The notes beneath the pieces are model-generated. The model made no database searches and had not been told where the DNA came from. It saw nothing but the letters and a program-made list of their open reading frames with translations. From Stenocarpella maydis (lineage: Eukaryota > Ascomycota > Sordariomycetes > Diaporthales > Diaporthaceae), in the NCBI GenBank assembly GCA_002270565.1, contig NQMI01000157.1:1-64000 (forward strand): DNA of 64,000 nt, given 5' to 3'. Position 1 is the first letter of the stretch. Each line of letters opens with the position of its first letter. Below are positions 10,253 through 20,702 of this stretch, in pieces. Position numbers and translations under genes: made by a program.

Positions 10253-11231
10253 TCAAAGTCTCCCGGTCTTGGACTGGACCGATTTCCGAAGCGTCGCGAT
10301 GACTTCGGAGGGGTCTTTGGCTCCGAACACAGCGCTACCTGCCACAATGACATTTGCGCCGGCATCCGCGGCCTGGCCAATGGTGGCCGGTCCCAGGCCG
10401 CCGTCCACCTCGATGTTAAGATCCGGGTACTTCTCCCTCAGCTGCTGGACCTTGGGCAGCTCGCTAGCCATGAACTTTTGCCCGCCAAAGCCAGGCTCAA
10501 CCGTCATGATCAGGACCATCTGTGGTGTTATCAGCTCTATTCACACAGCCTTGCGACCTGGGCGTCACGTGCGGATTCTGGAATGGAAGCTGAATGGGGC
10601 GGGGACTCACGTCTGGCCTCTCCTTCTCGTTTGGGTTGTCCAGGATATCCCACAAGACGTCAACACCCGTCTTTGGTTTGATTGCAATGCCGGCAAGCAG
10701 GCCACAGTCATGGATGTAGCGGATCAGCTCCTTGGGGTTTGTCTTGAGCTCGCTCTGGGCCGAGGGGGTCTCGGCGGCGGTGGAAAAGGCGGCCTCGTAG
10801 TGGAAGCAGTACAAATCACAGCCAGCCTTCTTGAACTCGTTGACCCATCGTTTTGGCTCTGCAATCATCATGTGACAGTCGAAGGTACCGCGGCCATGGG
10901 CGGTGGTAGGCTTGTCGACGTGGGGCCGGATCTTAGCGACGACTGGGGCGCCAAAGGTTATATTTGGCACGAAGTGGCCATCCCTGCGGAGGGCGAGTGG
11001 CATCAGCAGCGAGCGCGGAAGAAGTAACGGCCGGGAACAGTACCTTCGCACCAGAAAACAAAGGCAAGAGTCTTCTTGCTCATGGCCGTGGTCGTGGGAG
11101 AGGGAGAGAGCTCACATGATGTCAACGTGAAGCCAATCTGCGCCCTGCTCCATCGTCCTTGCACAGTCGGCCCCGAGCTGTGCAAAGTCTGCGGAGAGGA
11201 TGGAGGGGGCAATGATAGCGTTGGGAGCCAT
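10253..11231 (-). CDS. RPE1: Ribulose-phosphate 3-epimerase
   Basis: Three exons (11231-11116, 10983-10611, 10519-10253; introns 10984-11115 and 10520-10610) encode 251 residues. This TIM-barrel enzyme interconverts ribulose-5-phosphate and xylulose-5-phosphate in the pentose phosphate pathway. The start [20 protein letters not shown] matches the family. Metal and catalytic residues are visible: H35 and D37 in HVDIMDGHFVPN (completed by splicing), H76 in DCHMMI, and D202 in EVDGG. The phosphate loop [10 protein letters not shown] begins exon 3. There is a short insertion, [13 protein letters not shown], ahead of the DCHMM strand compared with yeast or human enzymes. Both junctions restore conserved motifs, so the model is secure. 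It is divergently arranged with the questin-oxidase-like gene. Confidence 0.97.
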
Positions 11232-11853
11232 TTTGATGTGTGGAAATGACGGATGCGGGTGTGGGTGGGTGTGTGTGTGTGTTTTTATGAGCGCGTTGCT
11301 TCAGACCATCAGGGACACGTAGAGTTGAAGCTGTTTGCCCAGGTGGCCCGAGGGTCTCTCAGGACAAGGCAGTGCAGCACATATCTCGAAGTGTATGGGG
11401 GGGGCGGGGCATTTCTTCCGTTGCCTGCTCTGACGTCGTTGGCGCAAATGCCGACCGGCAGATTCTCACTATCGCGGCAGGCAATGAGCTTCGGATGAGT
11501 ACGTACCAGGTGCCTACTGAAGTACCCTGGTAGTACGGAGTACTCCGTGCTGAGACCAAGAATGTTCAATGTTGTTGTAATGTAGCCAATTCCAGGACCG
11601 GCCCTTGATAGTCATATTACTTGATCACTGCCGGCTGCCATGTCTTTGCCAGTGATGAGGGGCTGGAGGGGATCACCGTGAAGGCTAAATTTTCCTCGAG
11701 TAATATCGTCCGACAATCCGGGGAGAGCTCCAAATTGTTGGGGGTGTTTCGTCGCCACTCCCCTCCTCCGCCAGCCGCATCTCGTCGTCCTCATCAAGTC
11801 AATCCGAGTCCAACCCATTGAATACTCACACGGCGTCCAGACCTCGCAAAGCC
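11232..11853. other. Divergent promoter region between RPE1 and questin-oxidase-like gene
   Basis: About 620 bp. It contains a GT microsatellite (11260-11282), a 14-bp palindrome at 11535 and pyrimidine-rich sequence just upstream of 11854. No gene is supported. Confidence 0.55.
11535..11548. promoter_or_regulatory. 14-bp perfect palindrome ACGGAGTACTCCGT
   Basis: Perfect dyad 306 bp upstream of the questin-oxidase-like start. Half-sites (TACGGAGTA, TACTCCGT) recur near 3755 and 33652. A symmetrical CGG...CCG layout is the type of site bound by Zn2Cys6 dimers, but it is also a common intergenic word in ascomycetes. Function inferred only. Confidence 0.4.
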
Positions 11854-13110
11854 ATGCTTTCGTACATCTACGGCCGTCTGGTCGGCACGGCGGCCCACCA
11901 GGCCATCGCCATCGAGCCCGTCGAGGTGCACCGCATCGAGGCAGCCCCCGAGAAACGGCCCCGTACGCTCAAGCACCTGCTGCGCGCGAACCACACCAAC
12001 CACGCAATCCTCTACCACACGCTGCAGTTCCACAACCACTTGCCTCACATCCTCGGTTCCGCTTACCTCCTCGGCGCCTCCCCCGACCAGCTGCACACAA
12101 TCTACGACTACGAGGCAAAAGAGCTCGAGCCCTGGTCCGACAGCCCCGCCGAGATAGTCCAGGACGACTGGCGCGAGTTCCTCGGCGACAGGCACTACCA
12201 GAGGGCCTACGTCGATTTCTTCGAGGACCAGCTGGTGGGCAGGCGGCTGGGCACCCAGTCGTGGGACTGGACAAAGGTGGTCAGTGACTACGTGTGGGGG
12301 GAAGCCGACGGCGGCCCGCCCCTGGGAAACAACCTGATCGCTGGTCTGGGCCACCCCCTGATCCACCTGGGCTACGCCTACGAGCTGGACAACAAGGAGC
12401 TCGCCATAGAGGCATTGGCCATGGCCGCCACCCAGTATAATTTCCTGCACAAGTACCTCGACGACCCGGAATACACCCGCCCACCGCCCAGCGGAGCCTT
12501 CGCCTCGACGTCACCTGTCGACGTCTTGGACAAGGTCAGGGGCGACAAGAGGTTCGACGGCTTGTTCAACAACGGCCAGGGCTTCGACAACATCGAGTTC
12601 CTCTTCGACAAGCACGAGGACCTGGTGCTCGAATACTGGAACGCGTGGGACGTGGGCAGTGACCCGGCCAGGCGCTTCGAGGAGAGCCAGGAGGCTGCCA
12701 CGGCGCTCCTGGTAGCGACGGTGCCACCGGGGGCACATTCATACAACTTCCTAGTGGTGCACCTGCTCACCACCAGCCACGCGGTGCGCATCCTCCTTCC
12801 TATGATCCCGGCCAGGTTCCACATACCACTGGTGCGGCAGTGGTGGCTGTTCACATTGTCCACGTACATTGCGGAGCTGAGGCCCAAGATCGACCCCGAC
12901 TACGTGCCCTGGCCCGAGGGGTCCTCGAAAAAGGGCTGGGCGTACGTTGAGGATAAGGCATTGAATGGGCATTATGCCACCGACGCACACTTTGTCAAGG
13001 CGGTAAGGGCAATGCGCGAGGCGGCAAGAACCTGGGGCGATGTTCACGAGCGGTACCTGGCCTCGGCTGTGCGGTTCGTGGACGACTTCCGGGGTTGGAC
13101 CTTCTCTTGA
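11854..13110 (+). CDS. Questin oxidase-like protein (DUF4243)
   Basis: Intronless, 418 residues from ATG at 11854; an upstream TTG would add 12 residues but is unlikely. The sequence fits the questin-oxidase-like family: HTNHAILYHTLQFHNHLPHIL near the N-terminus, YVDFFEDQL, then GLGHPLIHLGYAYEL and LLTTSHAVRILLPM with conserved His residues. Characterised members (GedK-type) perform a Baeyer-Villiger-like ring opening of anthraquinones using NADPH, but many fungi carry stand-alone paralogues of unknown role. There is no polyketide synthase or other biosynthetic gene nearby, so involvement in a pathway cannot be inferred. It shares its upstream region with RPE1. Confidence 0.88.
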   Translation: MLSYIYGRLVGTAAHQAIAIEPVEVHRIEAAPEKRPRTLKHLLRANHTNHAILYHTLQFHNHLPHILGSAYLLGASPDQLHTIYDYEAKELEPWSDSPAEIVQDDWREFLGDRHYQRAYVDFFEDQLVGRRLGTQSWDWTKVVSDYVWGEADGGPPLGNNLIAGLGHPLIHLGYAYELDNKELAIEALAMAATQYNFLHKYLDDPEYTRPPPSGAFASTSPVDVLDKVRGDKRFDGLFNNGQGFDNIEFLFDKHEDLVLEYWNAWDVGSDPARRFEESQEAATALLVATVPPGAHSYNFLVVHLLTTSHAVRILLPMIPARFHIPLVRQWWLFTLSTYIAELRPKIDPDYVPWPEGSSKKGWAYVEDKALNGHYATDAHFVKAVRAMREAARTWGDVHERYLASAVRFVDDFRGWTFS

Positions 13111-14613
13111 GGGCTGTAGGCTGGCTGTTTGTGTGTCTGTCGTTGACCGTAAGCCAAGTATTGCATTCATTGTACGGCAGTGCAGCGCGGCGCAGAGTGC
13201 GAATCGGAAGCGCAAGCAACAAGCTGGCCAGAACGCCCATGTCGTGCCAGAGTGAATGAGGCCTTAGATGATGGGCTCGGGAGCCACAGCACTTATCAAC
13301 ACACGCGCCAGAGCCGTCGCCCGAGACTCGTCCCCAATGGGCATCTCCGTATGCACGTGAAACCCAAGGCCTCGCTTGGACCTGCCAGAGATGAAGCGGC
13401 AGACTGAACGATGTTGGGATGAACCTGCGCAGATTGGCTGGCGGCGTCGGCTGGTTCTACGTGATTGATTCCACCCCAGAAGCATTGGTGGATCGACACG
13501 CAACGAACACCCCTGGGCCCCTAAGATCGGCCCCAATATGAGGGGACCGTCCTTGGCAGAACATGTAATTTACAGAACCTCCACCCGAGGCCAGACACCG
13601 TCTCTCCCTTCTCGATCTGCTATACTACGACTACTACTGTACAGTAAGTAGTCTTGCGGACGGCGACTTTCCCTACATGCCTAGGTACTTCCTGACTGCC
13701 AGACTGCCCGGCACGGCGGCGGATCTGTCGTGTTGTGGAGCAGCAGGGACGAGACTGCACACACACACGAGTACGATAGTAGTCTAGCTACTACCATGTG
13801 CACCGAGTGTCTCTTTCCGAGGCTTTGCGGTTGCTGGGCGTCGCCTTCCACAATCTCCCTGCCGCCGCCGTCGCCGCCGCCAGGGCACCGCAGTCCCGTA
13901 CAGTACTGCCTGCGGCAGGGTCGCCATGCATTTGGAATGCAACGCCATGCAATGCGCCACCCTCGCCGCCAACTCAGCCTTATTATCCCCTTATAGCCTA
14001 CCTAGGTACCTACCTATTTCCCGGCCCCAGCTGAGCTGACTGCGCCGTCCTTGGACCATCGCCGGCCCTCCCCCTTAGACATGGCCGGGAAACGTGCCTC
14101 GTCCTGCCTCCTTCTCCAGCAGACCAAGAAACGACCCGGACAGCCAGCCAGCCAGTTCATTGACCGACCCATCCTGCGCTGCAAGACTGCGTACGTGCAG
14201 CCATTCCCGAGGTGCCTACTTGAATCAGGTTCCCTGATCCTGGCCACCAGCTTGGCCACCCTAAGCCGCGTTGCTGTATTGTATTGGAGGATCCACGGTG
14301 GGGAGGTGATCATCAGTTGACCCCATCATCTTTGTTTCTTAATAAATCGTCCAGTCCCTTGTCGTCGGCTTCGACTCTCGCTCTGGCCTGCCTGGCCAGA
14401 GTCTCGCCACTCTAGATCACCCGCGGATCCGATCGACGACGGGACCGACCTCGACCGTGACCTCGCCCGAGACACCAGCGACGCCAGCGACAGCCTTGTG
14501 TCGCACTCCTAGACCCGTCTCTCGCTCTGCGCAGAGTACAATTATACCATCCATCAGTACACTATACCGCACTCGACTACACGGCACTCTGCCGTGCGGT
14601 AACACCTCCCAAG
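13111..14613. other. Intergenic, 1.5 kb
   Basis: No gene recognised. The right half (13990-14613) is the likely promoter and leader of the Sel1-repeat gene: pyrimidine-rich sequence, a TACCTAGGTA palindrome at 13999, and a CACTATACCGCACTCGACTACACGG-like stretch before the ATG. Short open frames do not look coding. Confidence 0.5.
13999..14008. promoter_or_regulatory. TACCTAGGTA palindrome, copy 1
   Basis: 10-bp perfect palindrome 606 bp upstream of the Sel1-repeat gene, followed at once by a second half-site (CCTACCTA). One of four exact copies in intergenic DNA of this window. Confidence 0.45.
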
Positions 14614-16974
14614 ATGGGCCTACGAGACATCTTGAAGAAGAAGGACAAGATCGAGGAGAGTGCCGACGACAACAGGAGGCAGGATTCTGTCAAGAATCTA
14701 CAGGCCCCAGAGTTCACTTTCATCCGTTCCGATACGCACTCGCACGAGGTAATACAACCACCAAGCGACCCCAGCAGCCAGAATGCCAGCCACGAGAATG
14801 TGAACTTCCTCAGCGCAAGTGATGCAGAGTACTCTGGTGGTTCCGGAGGAGCCACGCGTTCACGTCGCATCTCTGACGCCTTCAAGCCTCGCTCGAGAGC
14901 ATCGTCAGCCTCCAACAGGACCAGCAGCCTGCCGGCTCCCGACAAGGGCGGCCCAAGCCGTCGCCTCTCGCAGCGTTTACACCTGAGGCGATCCCCCGCT
15001 AGCTCCGAGAACGTGCCGGAGAATCTGCCCGAGATTGTTCTTGCTGGTGGTGAGGATGAGGCCGAGAAGCAATGGGAGAAGCGTGCGACTATCCTCGCTA
15101 AAACGGCCAACGAGAACGAGCTGCACCGGGGGCGCCCTGCCAGCCCCACCACGGACCCCTACGTCGCTGCTGGGATCCAGGGCGGGCTGGGGAGCATGCG
15201 CATCCGCAATGAGCAGATGCAGAGTATTGCTGTGGCCAGTTCGCCAGCCATTGATGCCGACATCCAGGAGGCTATACGCCTGCACGAGGAAGGGGAGCTG
15301 AAGGAGAGCACGAGGCTGTTTGGCGTCCTGGCTGATCCAAACGGGGCAAATAACCCGCTGAGCCAGGTCCTCTATGGCCTCGCCTTGAGGTGAGTAAGTC
15401 GTCGTTGTACCGCTCTACCGGGTTTGCCGCGGTCGTGGTCACCGTGCCACGTCCATCCGCACACACGCAGCACATGTGGCCCGTTGGTTTCGCCTGCCGC
15501 CCACTTACGGGCCCCCTGCCGGAATTACACTGACTCTGCCAGGCACGGATGGGGCTGCGAACCAATCCCCGAAAAGGCAGTGTTTTACCTTACTGCTGCC
15601 GCCAAGAATGCCGCCGATGTTGAGAGCCTGGCTCTGCAGGCCGGCCTCAAGAAGGGCGGAGCGGCCAAGGGGGAATTGGTCCTGGCCATCTTCGAGCTGG
15701 CCAATTGTTTCCGCCACGGCTGGGGCATCGACAAGGACCCGATTGCTGCTAAGCAGGTATGTGGCGAAGGCATGGGGCATGGCAGGACGCGAGGATGCGA
15801 TGACGCAGGAATAGGCGTCTAGATAGCCCCGTGACTGATTTGTCTGTCTTTGGCAGTACTATGAAACAGCTGCAAATCTCGGGGATACGGGTAAGTGCAA
15901 ACCTATCTGACTGGCCTGGCCGATGGTGCCCTACAGGCACAGGAAACTAATACGTTGCCCTGGATAGACGCCATGAACGAGGTAGCATGGTGCTATCTAG
16001 AAGGATTCGGCTGCAAAAAGGACAAGGTAAGCCTGTCCTGGTCCTTCACGTCCAGTCGATTGTGCGCAATCACAAACTATGAGTTACGCCAGTACCCTGC
16101 GTGTTCCGGCAGGGGGGCGGGGGCGCTGGGCCTCACGGCTGCAGCTGATGCGATGGCAATTATGCGTCTGGATACAAAGCCATGCCGGATTGTGATCCAA
16201 CCCGCTCGACCTCCTCTGGGCATCAACATGGCGGGCCGCTCTGGGGAGCAGGTTGAGCCCTTGACGCAAGGCTCGCTCATTTCTCATGTGCAGCTGCTGG
16301 ACCATCAGACGTGCCAACGCCATCACACGAGGCTGACAACACCTACCTCACAGTACGCGTCCGCCAAATACTACCGTTTGGCTGAGAAGAACGGCAACAA
16401 AACGCTGGGAAATTCTTGGTCAGTTTTTGGATTCCTTTGTCTTCCGAGCACCCCATCTCCTTCGTACATGTATTCCACCGCTCGAACCAAGACACCAATC
16501 CTGCGGCTCCACCTCGGCTCAGTCGTCTCCCGAGCCACATAATAGCTGGGTGCGAGGAACCATTGGGAGGAGACCTACCCATGATCTCTCGCCTCGGACT
16601 GCATGGCGCTCAGCGTTGATGATTGGCCAGCATGACGCTGACCGACCATGGCTATCTTGGCTGGTCCACAACGGAGGGTTGTGTCAGAGGCCCGCGTGCG
16701 CGAGGAAGATGTCGAGTCGGACTTGTTTCGGTGCTGCACATTTGGGCTGTCTGTCTGCTCACTGCCCTCGACTTCGTCCGCTCGTCGTCATCCAATACTG
16801 TTACTTGCAGTCAAGTAGTAGACGCCACGTAATACAGCGGCCTTGTCCACTTTCTCATCGCCTGAGCCCTGGACACTCGCTTCTTGCTCGGAAAATGTTC
16901 CCATGCTAACGACGTCGCGCAGGATCTGGAAAGACAAATATAACCCTGAAAACCGGAAAAATGGCAAAAATTAA
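14614..16974 (+). CDS. Sel1-repeat protein (Chs4/Skt5-like, short form)
   Basis: Six exons: 14614-15389, 15543-15756, 15857-15890, 15968-16026, 16354-16418, 16923-16974. Total 399 residues. Residues 1-180 are Ser/Arg-rich and probably disordered (MGLRDILKKKDK, SRRISDAFKPRSRASS). Sel1-like tetratricopeptide repeats follow: AIRLHEEGELKESTRLFGVLA, YGLALRHGWGCEP, ANCFRHGWGIDKDPIAAKQYYETAANLGD, AMNEVAWCYLEGFGCKKDKYASAKYYRLAEKNG. The tail NSWIWKDKYNP is a conserved ending of this fungal family and is recovered only by joining exon 5 to the far exon 6. The last two introns are long (327 and 504 bp). Sel1 proteins are adaptors; yeast relatives activate chitin synthase III, but this shorter type is poorly characterised. 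Confidence 0.88.
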
Positions 16975-19900
16975 AGCCCAGCCATTATCCTCCAGCTCTG
17001 CCGTACCTGAACGAAGGGGGGGGCTGGAACCTCGAGAATCCACCCTCTCTGTACGACGGTGTCTCGTATGCCACTGCAGATCAAGGAGCACCGGGACTTA
17101 CACGGCGGGTATGAGAAGGGGCAGAGACTGGGCCGTATCTGGCGCAAGAGCCCGGATGAGGCCGAGCAGGCATTCGAGAATGTTGGTGTCCCCTCCGGCA
17201 TCAAGGATTGCGACCATGCTGGTCTACGGGATCCTCCCGTGGGTGCCATCATCATGTAGTGACGCGATGGAGGCCCAATGCCTTCGCGCGCACCAGTCTC
17301 GAGGGTCGCCAACCGGCAGGGCAGGGTAACAAGGGGGATTGGAATGCAAAGTGGTGCTATGGAAGACGCAACGTAACCAGGCTACTGCACTGTGGCCCGC
17401 GGGGGAGCGGGTGCGGCGTGCTGGTTCTCGAGCTTGGAGCCCGCGGCCGGGAGCGACCAGGATTGACGGGGCTGGCTGTTGACGTTGGCTGCAATTCAGG
17501 TATATACTCGCTAGTCTCGGGCAACCCGGGGCTGGACGGAAGACTACAAATCGAATGGGGCACACAGGGGGTTACCACGGGTATTCCTACCAGTCGAGTT
17601 TCACGCACGGGAGTGCCACTCCTGCCTGCCACTTCGCACGCCGTTGGGTTTTGAGGCTTGTCCAGACCCCAAGTGATGGCCAAGCGGATGGCGGGAGCCA
17701 TAACATTCGCCGAATGGCCTTGTACTCGTCTTGCCAGCCCGTGTTCCTCGGGCCGTCCTGTCTGCATGGTCAGCGGCGAAGCAGGCAGGTGGACAGCCCT
17801 GGTCTGACGAGGCGTTGGTCGCCACCCCACCAGGGCAGGGCAGGGCCTCGACCTGGCCCACGGCACTTGGCTAACTCCGCCTTTATTTCGATACGGGACA
17901 ATGCTGGTGTTGCCGATCTACCCAGCTTTGCGCTTAAAGATGACAGGCGTCGCGATGCGCTCTGGGACCACCTCATTTCTCTACTCGCAGCCCGCGCAGG
18001 TCAGCTGTTGGTTTTGGAGGGGCGGGGGGGGGNGGGGGGGGGGGGGGGGGGGACTTCAGGCACGCAGGTGGTTTGGTTCGTATCGAGACGGATTTCACGG
18101 GTGTTGCTCGTAGGCCATATTATCGGTCTTACTGTAGGCTGCCCAGAATCTTATCTACTTCCTTCGCCAGTCTGCCTACTTGCTAGTGAGGAACATGATG
18201 GGCGGTTAATTAAGCATCCTTCATTGTGTCACGAGCGACAGGGTCGTGTACCACACCCGCAAATCTGTATCCAGAAGCCTCGTGCATTTGTGTACACGGG
18301 GTCCTGCTGGGTAAATAAAAATGGTGAGGATTTCGGGTTGTCTTGCAGGTTACTTGGCCCTCTGGGCCGGCCACCCAGTGTGCCCAGGGTGTGGCAAGAT
18401 CGAGACCTAGGCTGGGAGATATCCCGAAGTTCGAGGCCGGCCCTGCTGTGTGATTTTGGACATCTGTGTCGGTTGGTTTCCCAACCCCCAGCTTCTTTTC
18501 ATTATTCTCTCTTGTGCCGGCGCAGCCTCGCAGCACCTCCTGACCAGACCAGCCGTTCGCCGTGTGCAAATGGCTGCATGTGCAGCGCGCTCATCTGACA
18601 GGTATCTGATGCCCAACGCCAGCTCGATCGATCTCACCCCCGCTCCAAGCCGGTGTGGGATGAAGCGTGAGGGGGGGGAGGTGGTTTCGGTCCCATTCTG
18701 GGATCAGACCAATGCGCATGTTCAAAGGTCATATACATCACCACCGCATACCTAGACAGAACGTATTGCAGGCCCGCGCCGCCCTCCCGATACAACATGA
18801 AACCTCATCTCTTGTTGAACCGCGGGTCGTCCGGGTGAGACAAGGCCAATGAGGGAGGGCCTCCAGCCTCCGGCTGCTCCTTTCACCACCGTCGTCGGTG
18901 CAAGCGCCGTTACACCGTCCTCGCAGTAGCGCGGCAGTAATGGTACCCCAACCCATGATCTCTTGACCCTTGGGTGTGGCACCCCTCGGGAGCAGCCAAC
19001 AGAGGGACGCGGCCAATGAGGGCGAGATTGCGCGGCCCCAATGGTCAACTCTGACTGAGACAATGATCCTGTTTGGGGTACCGCGTGCGGTTCCCGGGGT
19101 TGGATCAGCAATGTCACCGACAAACGTGGGCTTTGAATGCGAGACAGGCTGCGGCGAGCGGAATTGCGTCGTGTTTTCCTATTTGGGTCAGTCAGATAAG
19201 GTACCAACCAGTCTGACCCAGCCCGCCCCATCTGCTGCTCACCAAGAAATCGCGTGGGCTACGTTGCCGAGGCGGAAAGCACACAAGGTTACCCAATCGA
19301 CAGACAGGCCTGCCTCAAAGAGGGCCGGCAACCACACATGTCACATCCGGCGGGGACAGTGACGAGCATGAAAGCACATGTCTTTGGGGGGAAGGGGGGC
19401 CTCCATGTGTCATATTAGCTCGGGAGCTCCAGCTACTACTACTAGAGTCTGTCATCATCGCGACATGCGTTCGTCCCAGACCGCATGTCCGATTCCAAAC
19501 TGCCAACCCAGCACGACGTCTATAGTCGGTGGCGAGTGCAGCTGATCCTCCAGACGCCTCAATTCCGCACGAGCAGACCCATCGTCTGTCTGCTTGTTGG
19601 GCCTGAGTTCATGAGCTTCGTCCCACTCATTGCGTCTCATCCCAAATGTTACCTGACCACGGCCCACCGTCCACTAACCCCGTCCATCCACCGTCCCTTT
19701 TCCGTCCAATATTCTCAACCGCACAGCGCTACCTGCTCACCCGATCACCCAAGATGAAATACGCTAGGAAATGTTGGTCGACATATGAGATGCTTGATCG
19801 TAGAGAGTGACTGCATGCGTTGTCGCGCAACGCTTGCGTGGTTTCGGATGTGTCATTTGACGACATCCCGTTGGGATCAGTTCCCATCCTCATTTGGTGG

Positions 19901-20702
19901 TCGGGAAGTATCGAATCACGAGGTTGGTTTCCCTGGCGTGGGTCGCCATCTTTCGATTCTTGCCCGAAGGTGATGCTGATGCAATCCGAGGAGAGCATTC
20001 GAGGCATGCCCTCCTCACATCTGGGGTCTTTGCCGTGGAGATCCGGATTCCGTCTTCTCAAGGCTTTCTGTACTGTCGTTGCCGCGGTGTCGAACGGACA
20101 ATTGGCCATCCCGTGCCCTAAACCAGCCCATGCAACTGTTGAAATGTTCGGCGCGCTGCCATATCCAAGATAAGAAGCCCCCCGCCCCCAGACCAACCGC
20201 CCAATGATACCCAAATCCTAATATGTGAGACAACAAAAATACAAATCAAGAACAGCAAAACCAAATCAAAACTCTGTGGTGATGGGGAAGTGTGTGCAAT
20301 CAAAATTCCAAACGCTCGCTCGCCTGCTCGAATATCAATCGCTAAAATCAGGGCAAAACCAGAGGCAAATTTGTAGACAAAACCAGAAAAAATAAGCCAA
20401 GAGAATAAGAAACCGAACAAGGAGATAACGCTATCAACAAAAGTACCCCCAGTGCATGGAGTCAAGAATGACAGTGGCAATCTTTGTGTGCGTGAGCACA
20501 AGAGTATGTAGTCGGTGCGCGGGAGCGCGTCGGAGAAGTGTATATGTGCGGCGATAGCTTCAATACAGACTTGCAATGCTGGCTGGCTCGGGATAAAACA
20601 AGCTGGTGTAGCGGAGATGGTTCTGGTCTATGATCGTGATAAGTCGTTGGTGCTTCGACGTACGGTCCGATCGCCGGCGTGAAGTAGTCGTCATTTCATC
20701 AA
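16975..20702. other. Intergenic, 3.7 kb
   Basis: No supported gene. An open frame at 17555-18598 runs across a poly(G) stretch containing an ambiguous base and has no domain. The A-rich minus-strand-sense sequence near 20180-20420 is probably the 3' UTR of the bZIP gene. The rest is unremarkable mixed-composition DNA. Confidence 0.5.
18024..18052. repeat. Poly(G) tract with an unresolved base
   Basis: 29 positions, all G except an N at 18033. This marks a sequencing or assembly uncertainty; local length and frame should not be trusted. Confidence 0.95.

Noticed and set aside
17555..18598. 347-codon plus-strand open frame
   Set aside because: Runs through the poly(G) tract with an ambiguous base; translation gives poly-Gly and no recognisable domain.
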